Origin: Methylocystaceae bacterium
Lineage (GTDB): Bacteria; Pseudomonadota; Alphaproteobacteria; Rhodospirillales; Terasakiellaceae
Assembly (NCBI GenBank): GCA_013373205.1
Contig: JABXIG010000005.1
Span: 1 to 64,000 of the forward strand
Direction of reading: 5' to 3'
Length of the DNA: 64,000 bases
Shown: piece by piece, positions 19,529-27,544 of the stretch
Layout: every line of letters starts with the position of its first letter
Position numbering within the stretch: the stretch's first letter is position 1
Notes under the pieces: model-generated
Told to the model about the DNA's origin: nothing
The model's input: only the letters and a program-made list of their open reading frames with translations
Databases searched by the model: none
Made by a program: the position numbers and the translations under genes

Positions 19529-19849
19529 TTAAGCAAAGGATTTACCGCAACTGCATTTGCCTTCGGCATTGGGGTTTTCAAAATTGAACCCTTTACCTGC
19601 AACGCTTTCTGTAAAATCAACCGTCGTGCCGTCTAGTTTGGCCGCACTTTCAGGTTCGATATAAATCGCTCCCCAATCGGCCTGTAGAACGATATCGTCG
19701 TCGTTGGGTTTTTCTTCCAACTTCATACCGTATTGCAAACCGGCACATCCGCCGCTTTGTACAGAAATACGCAAACCACCATTGACCCGGTCATTCGCGA
19801 CCAGAAGTTCCTGAATAGCAGCTTTGGCATCATGGGTAATTTTTAACAT
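19529..19849 (-). CDS. iscA: Nif-specific IscA/A-type Fe-S carrier
   Basis: This 106-residue A-type carrier has the three metal cysteines (SGGCAGLQYG and the terminal CSCG). It transfers Fe-S clusters or iron. The ATG at 19849 is preceded by aaggag; the open frame extends upstream, but that part lies across the promoter. It heads the iscA-nifU-nifS operon, corresponding to iscA-nif of Azotobacter. Confidence 0.9.
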   Translation of the reverse strand: MLKITHDAKAAIQELLVANDRVNGGLRISVQSGGCAGLQYGMKLEEKPNDDDIVLQADWGAIYIEPESAAKLDGTTVDFTESVAGKGFNFENPNAEGKCSCGKSFA

Positions 19850-19907
19850 GGCTGGCTCCTTTATTTTTTGTCGCCTCTGGGGGACGACAACTATCTGACC
19901 AATGAAC

Positions 19908-19923
19908 AGCAAAGCTTGTGCCA
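19908..19923 (-). promoter_or_regulatory. Sigma-54 promoter of iscA-nifUS operon
   Basis: The minus-strand sequence TGGCAC-AAGCT-TTGCT is a full -24/-12 match. Confidence 0.88.
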
Positions 19924-19957
19924 AACTGAAAAACGTTGATTTAGAATGGTTTTAGCT

Positions 19958-19973
19958 TGTCAGATATCCGACA
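19958..19973. promoter_or_regulatory. NifA upstream activator site (iscA)
   Basis: TGT-cagatatccg-ACA, within the longer palindrome TTGTC...CGACAA, lies about 70 nt upstream of the predicted start of transcription. Confidence 0.85.
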
Positions 19974-19981
19974 ATGTTCGA

Positions 19982-21016
19982 TCATAACGGGTCACTTACG
20001 ACAAACTGCGGTTTAATTTTTTCAGAAATACGCACGCGTTCTTTCATAGCCGGATTGGTATAGAACGTGCCGTTTTCATCAATCAACAGCACATATTTAA
20101 GCCCCATTTTCTTAGCAATCCGGTACCAATCCTTTGGCCCGGCGACACTTAATGCCGTGGCAGCCGCATCGGCCAATGCGCCGTTTTCATGAATTACACT
20201 TGCCGAAACAATATGATTAACCGGCATCCCCGTGGATGGCGTGAGAATATGGGAATATTGCAGGCCTTCATGTTCCAAAAACCGTTCATAGTTGCCCGAG
20301 GTATAAAGTTCTTCATCGGGTTGAAGTTCAACCGAAGCAATTACATCCCATTTAACAAAAGGATGCCGGATGGCCATCACCCATGGGCGATCCCCATGAT
20401 CCCCAAGGGTATTAATATCGCCCCCGGCATTTAAAACCGCATGCTCCACCCCCATTTCTTTTAATTTTTCTTCAGCCAGATCAAGGGCGAGACCTTTACC
20501 AAAGCCGCCAAAGTCAAAACTGACTGTCGGGTTTGTGGAAGAAACCAGATGATCCTTGATTTCAACATCATTCATGCTGGGTTTTTGCGCGGCCAGTGCC
20601 TTGATCTTATCAAGCGGCGGCTTAAGACCTTTTGGCAGTTCATCCTGATGAAACCCCCAGGCTGCGATCATTTGACCAATAGCCGGATTGAAATAACCAT
20701 CACTAATTTTTTCAAAATGCTTAGCTTTTTTTAACCCTAAAACCACAAGATCGCTGACCTCTATGGCTTCGCCCTTTCGGATTTCTTCGTTCAAACGGCT
20801 TAATTCACCCGGTTTCCAGGCATGCCAAACCTTATGGAGCTTTTGAAAGTCCTGTTGAAGTTCTGATAAAATGGATTTGGCTTTTTCTTCTTCCACATCC
20901 CGTAAGGTGACTTCCACAAGGGTACCAAACACATAAAGGGTGGATTTATATTCAGGTATCTTTTGCTCGCAGGCTGTAAAGCACAGAAGGCATAAGATTA
21001 AAAGGGTTCTCAACAT
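19982..21016 (-). CDS. apbE: FAD:protein FMN transferase (ApbE), lipoprotein
   Basis: The 344-residue protein has a lipoprotein signal (FTAC, Cys ~16) and ApbE-family motifs (FGTLVEVTL, DFGGFGKGLALD, NAGGDI, SVAGPKDW). ApbE covalently attaches FMN to Thr/Ser in RnfD, RnfG and NqrB/C-type proteins in the periplasm. Its own sigma-54 promoter and NifA site upstream link it to the nif-regulated rnf operon, which it probably flavinylates. It lies about 1 kb upstream of iscA on the same strand. Confidence 0.88.
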   Translation of the reverse strand: MLRTLLILCLLCFTACEQKIPEYKSTLYVFGTLVEVTLRDVEEEKAKSILSELQQDFQKLHKVWHAWKPGELSRLNEEIRKGEAIEVSDLVVLGLKKAKHFEKISDGYFNPAIGQMIAAWGFHQDELPKGLKPPLDKIKALAAQKPSMNDVEIKDHLVSSTNPTVSFDFGGFGKGLALDLAEEKLKEMGVEHAVLNAGGDINTLGDHGDRPWVMAIRHPFVKWDVIASVELQPDEELYTSGNYERFLEHEGLQYSHILTPSTGMPVNHIVSASVIHENGALADAAATALSVAGPKDWYRIAKKMGLKYVLLIDENGTFYTNPAMKERVRISEKIKPQFVVSDPL

Positions 21017-21053
21017 GGCTGCAACTCACGTTGTTGATAGATAATGTCCTTCT

Positions 21054-21069
21054 TGCAAGCCTTGCACCA
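21054..21069 (-). promoter_or_regulatory. Sigma-54 promoter of apbE
   Basis: The minus-strand TGGTGC-AAGGC-TTGCA has correct GG/GC spacing with two mismatches in the -24 box. A NifA site about 90 nt upstream supports it. Confidence 0.7.
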
Positions 21070-21074
21070 CGTGT

Positions 21075-21142
21075 TCCTGCGAAAGCAGGAATCTTTTAAA
21101 TTCAACACTCTACATAAAAAGATCCCTGCTTTCGCAGGGATG
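21075..21142. repeat. Two-hairpin palindromic element
   Basis: tcctgc-gaaa-gcagga, then about 30 nt, then atccctgc-tttc-gcagggat. It is a REP-like intergenic element; diverged relatives lie at 17229-17296 and as a half copy at 26473-26494. Confidence 0.6.
21115..21141 (-). terminator. Terminator of the nifENX operon
   Basis: On the minus strand the stem atccctgc-gaaa-gcagggat is followed by C and TTTTT. It sits about 30 nt after the last gene of the operon and is half of the palindromic element. Confidence 0.8.
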
Positions 21143-21154
21143 CATAAAATACAT

Positions 21155-21170
21155 TGTCACAAATGCGACA
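21155..21170. promoter_or_regulatory. NifA upstream activator site (apbE)
   Basis: TGT-cacaaatgcg-ACA, in the palindrome TTGTC...CGACAA, lies directly after the stop codon of the preceding gene and about 120 nt upstream of the apbE transcription start. Confidence 0.82.
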
Positions 21171-21171
21171 A

Positions 21172-21600
21172 TCAGCCGCCCATGGCATGAATATAGATAC
21201 GGCGGATGATTTCCATATCTGTGGCAGAGAGTTGTCGGGCTTGGGTCATTTCGATAAATTTAGCTCCCGCTTCAGCCACTTGATCAAAGGGCGGATCAAT
21301 CTCGGTAAACTTCACCCCATGAATGGGCACAAAACCGTCTGCCGTATCAACAGAGGCCACATCGGGAAAGGCCATGGTGGCATCACTTTTGGCAACACCG
21401 ATTTTGTCCAAAATCAGGACGAGACCATTGTCGGGAAACGCGACAACATCTTCATCGTCATAATCGCGCTCGACCTCTTCCACCACATTCAGGACAGGTA
21501 AAGAAGGGCCGCTTAAGACGGAGCCATTATCAAACACCATAAAACGCATGCGCGCACTAGTGGGTTGTTTATGAAAAAAAACAAATCTTGGCTCAGTCAT
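21172..21600 (-). CDS. Unrecognised 142-residue protein, end of nifENX operon
   Basis: I do not recognise this family. The protein has no cysteines, signal peptide or membrane segment, and reads as a mixed alpha/beta cytosolic protein with an acidic stretch (EEVERDYDDED) near residue 50. The ATG at 21600 is the likely start. The frame stays open upstream into fdxB, which argues against a longer product. It starts 28 nt after fdxB and ends at the operon terminator, so it should be NifA-regulated with nifENX. Confidence 0.75.
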   Translation of the reverse strand: MTEPRFVFFHKQPTSARMRFMVFDNGSVLSGPSLPVLNVVEEVERDYDDEDVVAFPDNGLVLILDKIGVAKSDATMAFPDVASVDTADGFVPIHGVKFTEIDPPFDQVAEAGAKFIEMTQARQLSATDMEIIRRIYIHAMGG

Positions 21601-21628
21601 CTTAAACGGCTTCTCTTTAGAACAATGA

Positions 21629-21955
21629 TTATTCAGCAGCCACAGCACTTGGGGCATGTGACATACAGGCTTTCGGACAGACCTTGAAACAGGACGTACA
21701 ACCAATACAGTCGAGCTTGTTTTTCAAGCTCATGACCATAGAGGTATCATCGGAAAAACCATCATCATCGTCGTCATCGTAATCGTCATAATCATCGTCA
21801 TCATTGGCCGCTTCGCGTTCAACCAAATCAAACACATCGCGCGGACAAACTTTAAAACAACGACCACACCCGATACAGTTGGTTTGATCCAGTTCCATAA
21901 TAAACTCAGGCGTCCATTCGGTACCGCCCAAGGTAATCCCTGTAATTTCTGACAT
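21629..21955 (-). CDS. fdxB: Ferredoxin III, nif-specific (FdxB), 2[4Fe-4S]
   Basis: The 108-residue ferredoxin has two four-cysteine motifs, CIGCGRCFKVCP and CIGCTSCFKVCP, typical of nif-specific ferredoxin III. The linker between the two clusters is unusual: about 14 of 17 residues are Asp. It lies in the nifX-DUF269-DUF683-fdxB order common to diazotrophs and probably donates electrons to nitrogenase or to cofactor assembly. Confidence 0.9.
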   Translation of the reverse strand: MSEITGITLGGTEWTPEFIMELDQTNCIGCGRCFKVCPRDVFDLVEREAANDDDDYDDYDDDDDDGFSDDTSMVMSLKNKLDCIGCTSCFKVCPKACMSHAPSAVAAE

Positions 21956-21980
21956 TGTTTTCTTCTCCTTAAAAGTAAAC

Positions 21981-22196
21981 TTAAGCCGCTTCTTCTTCGG
22001 CTTTTTTCAATTCTGCCTCAGCCTTTTCCCAAGCTTCGCAAGCTTTGATCGTCGCTTCGGTGATCGCGGGGAGTTCCCGATACGCAGCGGGCAGACGGTC
22101 TTCCACAAGATCATGCAGTTCACTTGCATGTTCTGTGGCAATCCGTTTGGCTTTGCGCGCGGCTTTACGAATGGCTTTAAGTTCTTCTTCCGTCAT
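21981..22196 (-). CDS. NifX-associated DUF683 protein
   Basis: The 71-residue, all-helical, charged protein fits the DUF683/CCE_0567 family found beside nifX. It begins MTEEELKAIRKAARKAKRIA and ends in a Lys/Glu/Ala coiled-coil-like segment. The ATG at 22196 follows aaggagg. The biochemical role is unknown, though linkage to FeMo-co assembly is constant. Confidence 0.85.
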   Translation of the reverse strand: MTEEELKAIRKAARKAKRIATEHASELHDLVEDRLPAAYRELPAITEATIKACEAWEKAEAELKKAEEEAA

Positions 22197-22206
22197 TTGA
22201 CCCTCC

Positions 22207-22680
22207 TTACAATCCGGCAACTTCGCTATGCTTACCAACCAATGTGAGAGCGATAGACAAATACTTGTCGCCTTCGTCTTTCATTTTTGACAGTGTTGGA
22301 AACCCAAAACGGTGGACATCGCGCAAAGACCGATCCAGCACCACCAGCTTGCCAACCGTAATGACCACCCGGCCAAAACCTTCGTGGCTTAGGTTCACAA
22401 GCGGGACAGCCATCAGCTTGCATTCTTTTTCAATCAAAGATGCAATGGCGTTATAAAAAGCTTTCACCCGAGAAATGGTGATTTCATCCGGGTCGCCCAC
22501 GATGGGGATTTCACGCTTTCTTTCTTTGGTCAAAATAAATGGATCAAGGATGGTTTCCGGCCCCACCCCATCATATTGGCCATAGGTATCCAGCGCGCGC
22601 ATCTGCCGCAGGATTTCAACCATAAAATCTGTTTTCAAAAGCGGATCACCCGCTTCAATTTCCAGGGCGGTTTCACTCAT
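22207..22680 (-). CDS. NifX-associated DUF269 protein
   Basis: This ~157-residue protein matches the DUF269 nitrogen-fixation family (DFMVEILRQMRALDTYG, HRFGFPTLSKMKDEG, ALTLVGKHSEVAG). It is always found near nifX; its function is undefined. Two nearby ATGs exist (22686 and 22680). The second sits 8 nt after aagga and is preferred. It overlaps the end of the rseC-like gene. Confidence 0.87.
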   Translation of the reverse strand: MSETALEIEAGDPLLKTDFMVEILRQMRALDTYGQYDGVGPETILDPFILTKERKREIPIVGDPDEITISRVKAFYNAIASLIEKECKLMAVPLVNLSHEGFGRVVITVGKLVVLDRSLRDVHRFGFPTLSKMKDEGDKYLSIALTLVGKHSEVAGL

Positions 22681-23128
22681 ATCCATGTTCCTTTATGCGA
22701 TGTAAAAAGACAACTTCGTAACTTTCTTCCTTACCTTGGCTCGGCAGATTCAACAGCACCCCAAGACCCAGGCCAACAAATGCCCCGGCAGCGGCACTTA
22801 ATTCGCTTATCACCCCCCCCAGGCAAGCAAATAAAACGCACAGAAAACTTGGCAAAAGGTACGTTTTCGCAACTGTCTGCAAAAACGATCCCCCATGCCA
22901 GCCGATCACCACCCATTCGCGTAAAACAGCGTGGAATGTGTTCGGAATCCTCAGGCGTAATTTCTTGTTGCTGCTTAACAATTCGGCCATGGCTGCATTG
23001 CTGCACGCACTATGGGCAGCACATCCCCCACAGGCGCTTTTGGGCATAGCTTCAACCCAGACCCAAGCACCATCAATGCTAATCACTTGGGCTTTTTCCT
23101 CCATGCAGGATGTGGGGGTGTTATTCAC
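22673..23128 (-). CDS. rseC: RseC/MucC-like membrane protein in the nifX operon
   Basis: This ~151-residue protein has an N-terminal cysteine cluster (CGGCAAHSAC) typical of RseC, then two hydrophobic segments (about 80-100 and 103-125). In E. coli RseC works with the Rsx/Rnf complex to keep SoxR reduced. The GTG at 23128 has ggagg 6 nt upstream and overlaps the nifX 3' end. The ATG at 23104 fits the family start better but lacks a ribosome site. It is inserted between nifX and DUF269, far from the rnf operon. Confidence 0.78.
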   Translation of the reverse strand: MNNTPTSCMEEKAQVISIDGAWVWVEAMPKSACGGCAAHSACSNAAMAELLSSNKKLRLRIPNTFHAVLREWVVIGWHGGSFLQTVAKTYLLPSFLCVLFACLGGVISELSAAAGAFVGLGLGVLLNLPSQGKEESYEVVFLHRIKEHGYE

Positions 23129-23600
23129 TCCATCCCTCCATCTCCATATCGTCAAAGCGGTTCATATTTTTTTCCTGATCTAGCGCACGCGCAAGCCAGG
23201 AGCGCGGACCTTCGCGCAGTTCCGATTGCAGGGCTTCCAGTAATTCGTTGATTGGGGCACCATGACTGACTTTCACTGGTTGCACCCCGATCATGGTCAG
23301 CTTTTTAATGGCCGATGCGCCGACGGCTTGCAGATAAACCGCCACACAACCTTCCAACGCCTTGATCTTGGTGATGAGTTTGTCTTCATTGCCATCTTGG
23401 GCCAGATTGCCAAATTCAACCACTTCCAACAGTTTATATTGGTCCATAGTCACCGCATAACATACGAAAGCAGAGGCAGAGCCGAAATGCTGATCCACAT
23501 GTTGCATATCGGTTGAACAAAACGCCACACGAATGGCGCTATCGAGCCATTTTTGATCAGTGGCAGTATCCATGATGGTCAACTTTCTTGGTTGTGCCAT
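23121..23600 (-). CDS. nifX: NifX, FeMo-co precursor carrier
   Basis: The 159-residue protein has the NifX/NafY cofactor-binding fold (STDMQHVDQHFGSASAFVCY, GASAIKKLTMIGVQPVKV). It holds NifB-co or the VK cluster between NifB and NifEN. The ATG at 23600 is preceded by aaagggg and overlaps the nifN 3' end by about 44 nt; the open frame runs further upstream inside nifN. It belongs to the nifENX operon. Confidence 0.92.
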   Translation of the reverse strand: MAQPRKLTIMDTATDQKWLDSAIRVAFCSTDMQHVDQHFGSASAFVCYAVTMDQYKLLEVVEFGNLAQDGNEDKLITKIKALEGCVAVYLQAVGASAIKKLTMIGVQPVKVSHGAPINELLEALQSELREGPRSWLARALDQEKNMNRFDDMEMEGWSE

Positions 23601-24966
23601 TTGTTTGCCCCTTTGCATATTCCGGTTTTTGTCCGTAGATGGATTCATATGGTTTGACTTCACCCTTATGGTTTTGAAGCTGCAGGTTCGCCAGATCGAA
23701 CAGGACCTGACGCCCCCCGCGATAGCCAACCCAGGTTTTCTGATAGCCCCCGACCAAATCCCATTGCGGGAAGCCACAGCGCAGGATAGGCACGCCTAAG
23801 CGTTCTGCACTTTCAACCGCATGTGAATTACTGATAATCAGATCCAAATTTTCACCTATGGACAGCTGTTCCAAGTCTTCCAGATCACCGATTTTCACAA
23901 ATTTTGTTGGCACTTCTGTCAGGATCGGCTGATTGCTCGGTGCAACCGCCACACAGGTTTCCCCGCCAATGGTTTCCAAAAACTTGCTCATGCCATAAAG
24001 CAGATCCGGGTCGCCTGCGATGGCCAGACGGCTCATCCCCAGCATAAAGTGGGTATCCAGCATGGCGTCTTGCAGCTGGGCACGTTGTCTTTCCAGCTTT
24101 TCCGGCACTTCTTTGTCCGCAATTTCACGCAAGGCCATGATCAGATCATCTGTGCCTTCCAGACCAAACACATGATCCAGACGATAATCGGGAATGTCCG
24201 TTTCAGCCTTTAACCAATCGGCAGCCTGCACCAAAGACCGCCCGATGACAATCGTCGCCGCCGAAGAACCGATGGACAGAATTTCATCAACAGGCGTGCC
24301 GCCAACACTTAAGGGCGAAAAATCAAATTCAGGCAAGTGACCATCAAGTGCGGTCGAAAGGTCAGGGAAAACCACGGGACGCAAGCCGAACAGTTCGATA
24401 ATATCCTTGATCTCTTCGATATCACCCGGGGTCAGGTGGGAGCCCACTAGGACCGTGACCTGTTTCTTGCGTTTGGCTGTTTTGCGTTCCTTAACCAGTT
24501 CTTTCAACATCGCCAGAACCGCATCGGCATAGCCGGTTTCCAGACACCCCTTATAATCCGGTGTGCTGACGGGAACGACAGGGATATGTTCATATCCAGG
24601 GTATTTCGTGCGAAATTCCTTTACCGCCATATTAATATCTACACCTTGCGTTTCAGAAAGGCCCGTTGTCGGAATACCAACCATGGCAGGGGATGATGTT
24701 TCGCAGATGGTTTTCACCCCTTCCACGACATTATCATAAGACCCCATAACGGCAGAAACCTGATCCATCGCAGTTGTTTGCAACGGAATAGGTTCTCGAA
24801 AATGACGCACAAAAAACACTTTCCCAAAGGCCGAACACCCTTGGGAGCCATGCAACATTGGGATCGTGCGACTAACCCCCATAAAAGCAAGGGCCGCACC
24901 GATGGTCGAGCTGGATTTAAGCGGGTTGACGCTCAATGCTTTTTTTCTTTTTACGATATCTGCCAT
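23557..24966 (-). CDS. nifN: NifN, FeMo-co scaffold beta subunit
   Basis: This 469-residue NifK homologue has SVNPLKSSSTIGAALAF, HGSQGCSAFGKVFFVRHF and a C-terminal WDLVGGYQKTWVGYRGG. With NifE it forms the scaffold on which NifB-co is matured with Mo and homocitrate. The ATG at 24966 follows agaggtg and begins just after the nifE stop. Length and motifs are normal. Confidence 0.94.
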   Translation of the reverse strand: MADIVKRKKALSVNPLKSSSTIGAALAFMGVSRTIPMLHGSQGCSAFGKVFFVRHFREPIPLQTTAMDQVSAVMGSYDNVVEGVKTICETSSPAMVGIPTTGLSETQGVDINMAVKEFRTKYPGYEHIPVVPVSTPDYKGCLETGYADAVLAMLKELVKERKTAKRKKQVTVLVGSHLTPGDIEEIKDIIELFGLRPVVFPDLSTALDGHLPEFDFSPLSVGGTPVDEILSIGSSAATIVIGRSLVQAADWLKAETDIPDYRLDHVFGLEGTDDLIMALREIADKEVPEKLERQRAQLQDAMLDTHFMLGMSRLAIAGDPDLLYGMSKFLETIGGETCVAVAPSNQPILTEVPTKFVKIGDLEDLEQLSIGENLDLIISNSHAVESAERLGVPILRCGFPQWDLVGGYQKTWVGYRGGRQVLFDLANLQLQNHKGEVKPYESIYGQKPEYAKGQTNGTTKKVDHHGYCH

Positions 24967-24967
24967 G

Positions 24968-26350
24968 TCACACCTCTTTGCCTTTTTTCCATGGGGCCAC
25001 ATCGCGCACCTGCGCCCAGACAGGGTTATTGATCGTCAGGACCATCTGGCGGGCCAGTTCGATCATGCCGTCATATCCGGCATAGCCAAATTCACGTTCC
25101 TGATTGATATCCAAAAACGGGATACGGGCCTTAATCGCGGTATACATATTGCGCCCACCTGCAATAAGCACATCGGCTTTCAGATCATTCACCTTATCGA
25201 TCAAACCACGGGGGTTGCCGTCTTCGATCATCACCGCTTCATCCCCCATCAAATCCTTGATGCGGGCTTTATCTTCTTCGGTGGATTTTTTCGTACCTGT
25301 TGCAACAACGGTCATACCAAGGTCTTGCAAGGCTGACACCACAGACCAGGATTTCACCCCGCCTGTATAAAGCAATGCCCGTTTACCTGTTAAGCGGATA
25401 CGCCATTCTTCCAAGGCTTCATTAATCTTTTTATTTTCACGCTCAATCAAGGCTTCGGTGCGCTTGACTAAATCTTCGTCCCCAATCAAATGGGCGATTT
25501 TACGCAGCGCGAAATTCACATCTTCAACCCCGTAGAAGCTGCCTTCAAACCAAGGCGTGCCGAAATCCTCTTCCAGCTTGCGCGCCACATTGATCGTGGC
25601 TTTGGAACAGACCAGCATATTGACTTCTGCACGGTGCATTGTCTGGACTTCACGATAACGCGCATCACCAGACAGCGTACATAAAACACGGATGCCAAGT
25701 TCATCCAACAAGGGCAAGACATTCCACAGCTCACCTGCAATGTTATATTCACCAATCAGGTTGATATCATGCACCTTGATGCCACGACCATCATCAGGCA
25801 CGGGATCCGGTTCACGCGTGCCGATCACTTGTTTCAGCATGCTATCTCCCGCAATGCGGTTGCCTAGGTTTTTAGTACCGTAAAAACCTGCGGCATCTAC
25901 CGTAATTACCGGACGACCCCATTTTTCGGAAGCAGCCTTGGCAACCGCCTGAATATCATCCCCAATCAAGGCTGGAACGCAGGTGTTATAGACAAAGACT
26001 GCCGGTGGATCATAGGTGTCGATGGCTTGTTTAATAGAATGGAACAGACGTTTTTCACCCCGTCCCATAATCACATCCTGTTCGGTCAAATCGGTCGTCA
26101 TGCCGATACGAAACATTGTCGGTCCCGTCGATTTGGTCCCACGATTATCCCAAGAGCTACCCGCACACGCAATGGACCCATGAACAATATGGGCCACATC
26201 ACAAATGGGTAACAAAGCAATTTGGGCCCCATCAAACGAACATCCACCTGCTGTGGCACCCGGTTTTAATCTGGCACAACCGGATTTGGATTTGTCGTTA
26301 TGGGAACAGGCCGGCTCATCTAGGAGCGCTTGTAAGTCTTTTGATTTCAT
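24968..26350 (-). CDS. nifE: NifE, FeMo-co scaffold alpha subunit
   Basis: This 460-residue NifD homologue has the N-terminal cysteine region ([18 protein letters not shown]), [28 protein letters not shown] and [13 protein letters not shown] near the end. It pairs with NifN as the cofactor scaffold. It leads the nifE-nifN-nifX-rseC-DUF269-DUF683-fdxB operon from a consensus sigma-54 promoter. Confidence 0.95.
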   Translation of the reverse strand: MKSKDLQALLDEPACSHNDKSKSGCARLKPGATAGGCSFDGAQIALLPICDVAHIVHGSIACAGSSWDNRGTKSTGPTMFRIGMTTDLTEQDVIMGRGEKRLFHSIKQAIDTYDPPAVFVYNTCVPALIGDDIQAVAKAASEKWGRPVITVDAAGFYGTKNLGNRIAGDSMLKQVIGTREPDPVPDDGRGIKVHDINLIGEYNIAGELWNVLPLLDELGIRVLCTLSGDARYREVQTMHRAEVNMLVCSKATINVARKLEEDFGTPWFEGSFYGVEDVNFALRKIAHLIGDEDLVKRTEALIERENKKINEALEEWRIRLTGKRALLYTGGVKSWSVVSALQDLGMTVVATGTKKSTEEDKARIKDLMGDEAVMIEDGNPRGLIDKVNDLKADVLIAGGRNMYTAIKARIPFLDINQEREFGYAGYDGMIELARQMVLTINNPVWAQVRDVAPWKKGKEV

Positions 26351-26391
26351 TCTGGCTACACTTTGTTTAATGTTGACTTTAAAGAAGGTGT

Positions 26392-26407
26392 AGCAAGCCG
26401 CGTGCCA
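26392..26407 (-). promoter_or_regulatory. Sigma-54 promoter of nifE operon
   Basis: The minus-strand TGGCACG-CGGC-TTGCT is a perfect consensus match, about 42 nt before the nifE ATG. Confidence 0.92.
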
Positions 26408-26441
26408 TGACTAAGTAATTGTTTTTTAATAATTATATATT

Positions 26442-26457
26442 TGTAGGGAATGCGACA
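26442..26457. promoter_or_regulatory. NifA upstream activator site (nifE)
   Basis: TGT-agggaatgcg-ACA lies about 70 nt upstream of the predicted transcription start. Confidence 0.85.
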
Positions 26458-26466
26458 ATGAACCAT

Positions 26467-26494
26467 AAAAAAGGTTCCTGCTTACACAGGAACA
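26467..26494 (-). terminator. Terminator of the nifHDK operon
   Basis: The minus-strand stem gttcctg / caggaac with a 6-nt loop is followed by TTTTTT, just after the stop of the last gene. It resembles one half of the palindromic element at 21075-21142. Confidence 0.8.
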
Positions 26495-26505
26495 CGAGAA
26501 TATCT

Positions 26506-27432
26506 TTAGAAACAATATGGGTCTGCAATCCAACCTTTAAGAATTTTTAAGTCTCTGGCTGGCAGATACGCATAAGCCCCCATCAAATCGTCATGTACCA
26601 TTTCGGCTAATTTATGGAAGCTTTTCTTAGACGTCAGCATAAAGAAATACCAGGCCATAGGATAACCGACTGCGCGGTCAAAATCATGGATCGCGCGTCC
26701 CAAGGGCTGCCCTTGTCCAATTTGGTCAAAATCAATATCGGGAGCCAGATCAAGCTGGCGCGATTTCGGAATAATTTCGGTCGACACTTCGCCAAACGCG
26801 CCTTTATGTTTGGTGAAGTTCAGCACCCAATAATCACTAAAATGCCCATTACCTTGCGCGCTTGAAACTTTCCATTCTTCGTAAAACCGTTTGAAGGTGC
26901 TGGCCCGATTAATAGACATTTTTAGATCAAACATATTGCGGGCCGTACGATACACATAACGCGGCAAGGCGATTTGGCGTGGCTCCACCCGTTTATAATC
27001 AATCGGATCGATTAAATCTTCAAAATCATCAGCAATATTTTCATCATCAAAAAGCGGACGATCAACAACTTCCTGCACTTCATCCACTTCCAACTGAATA
27101 TAGCTCAGCGGGTCTTCTCCTATCGGGATCACTAGATACAGTGTCTTGCCAATAATTCGGGTAACATAAAGCGCATCAGCGCCAAAGGCTTCGTATAGGC
27201 CGAGGATATCATCCACATCCTGACTTTCCACCCAGTCACGTAAATTATCGCTGATCTGGTTGCCATTTTCATCAACCAGACCGCCTACGCGGTACCATTC
27301 ATCCTTAGTGTGGGCGAGCGAAACATCTTTATCGCTGAAAACGTGCGCGATACTTTGTAGCAATGCTTCGTGATCTTTACGCACAAGTGTATCTGTACAG
27401 GCTTTTTGAAGCGTTTCTTCATCCAAAATCAT
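26506..27432 (-). CDS. Unrecognised 308-residue protein, end of nifHDK operon
   Basis: I do not recognise this family. It is an acidic cytosolic protein with no signal or membrane segment and only two cysteines. Residues ~120-150 are Asp/Glu-rich; the C-terminal half is aromatic-rich (DYWVLNFTKHKGAFGE, GYPMAWYFFMLTSKK). It is the last gene of the nifH operon, about 107 nt after the small DUF6129-like gene and before a terminator. That is where Azotobacter carries orf/lrv genes. Co-regulation with nitrogenase is inferred from position. Confidence 0.78.
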   Translation of the reverse strand: MILDEETLQKACTDTLVRKDHEALLQSIAHVFSDKDVSLAHTKDEWYRVGGLVDENGNQISDNLRDWVESQDVDDILGLYEAFGADALYVTRIIGKTLYLVIPIGEDPLSYIQLEVDEVQEVVDRPLFDDENIADDFEDLIDPIDYKRVEPRQIALPRYVYRTARNMFDLKMSINRASTFKRFYEEWKVSSAQGNGHFSDYWVLNFTKHKGAFGEVSTEIIPKSRQLDLAPDIDFDQIGQGQPLGRAIHDFDRAVGYPMAWYFFMLTSKKSFHKLAEMVHDDLMGAYAYLPARDLKILKGWIADPYCF

Positions 27433-27519
27433 GGCTGTCCTAACCCCTATAAACTTCTAAATCCGGGTGGGGAGAGAGGCGAAAACGAAACGGGTCGCTT
27501 TCGCCATCCCCCCCAGATA

Positions 27520-27544
27520 CCTGACGGTGCAGCCTTCCGTCAGG
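27520..27544 (-). other. Stem-loop after the small nif gene
   Basis: A perfect 8-bp stem cctgacgg / ccgtcagg with a 9-nt loop overlaps the stop codon at 27540-27542. There is no T-run, so RNA processing or attenuation is more likely than termination. Confidence 0.55.

Noticed and set aside
19868-19890. TTGTCG...CGACAA palindrome in the iscA leader as another NifA site
   Set aside because: The TGT to ACA spacing is 15, not 10, and it lies downstream of the predicted transcription start.
21061-21142. Repeated cctgcgaaagcagg hairpins as a possible CRISPR remnant
   Set aside because: Only two units with dissimilar arms, no regular spacers and no cas genes. They fit a REP-like element and terminator.
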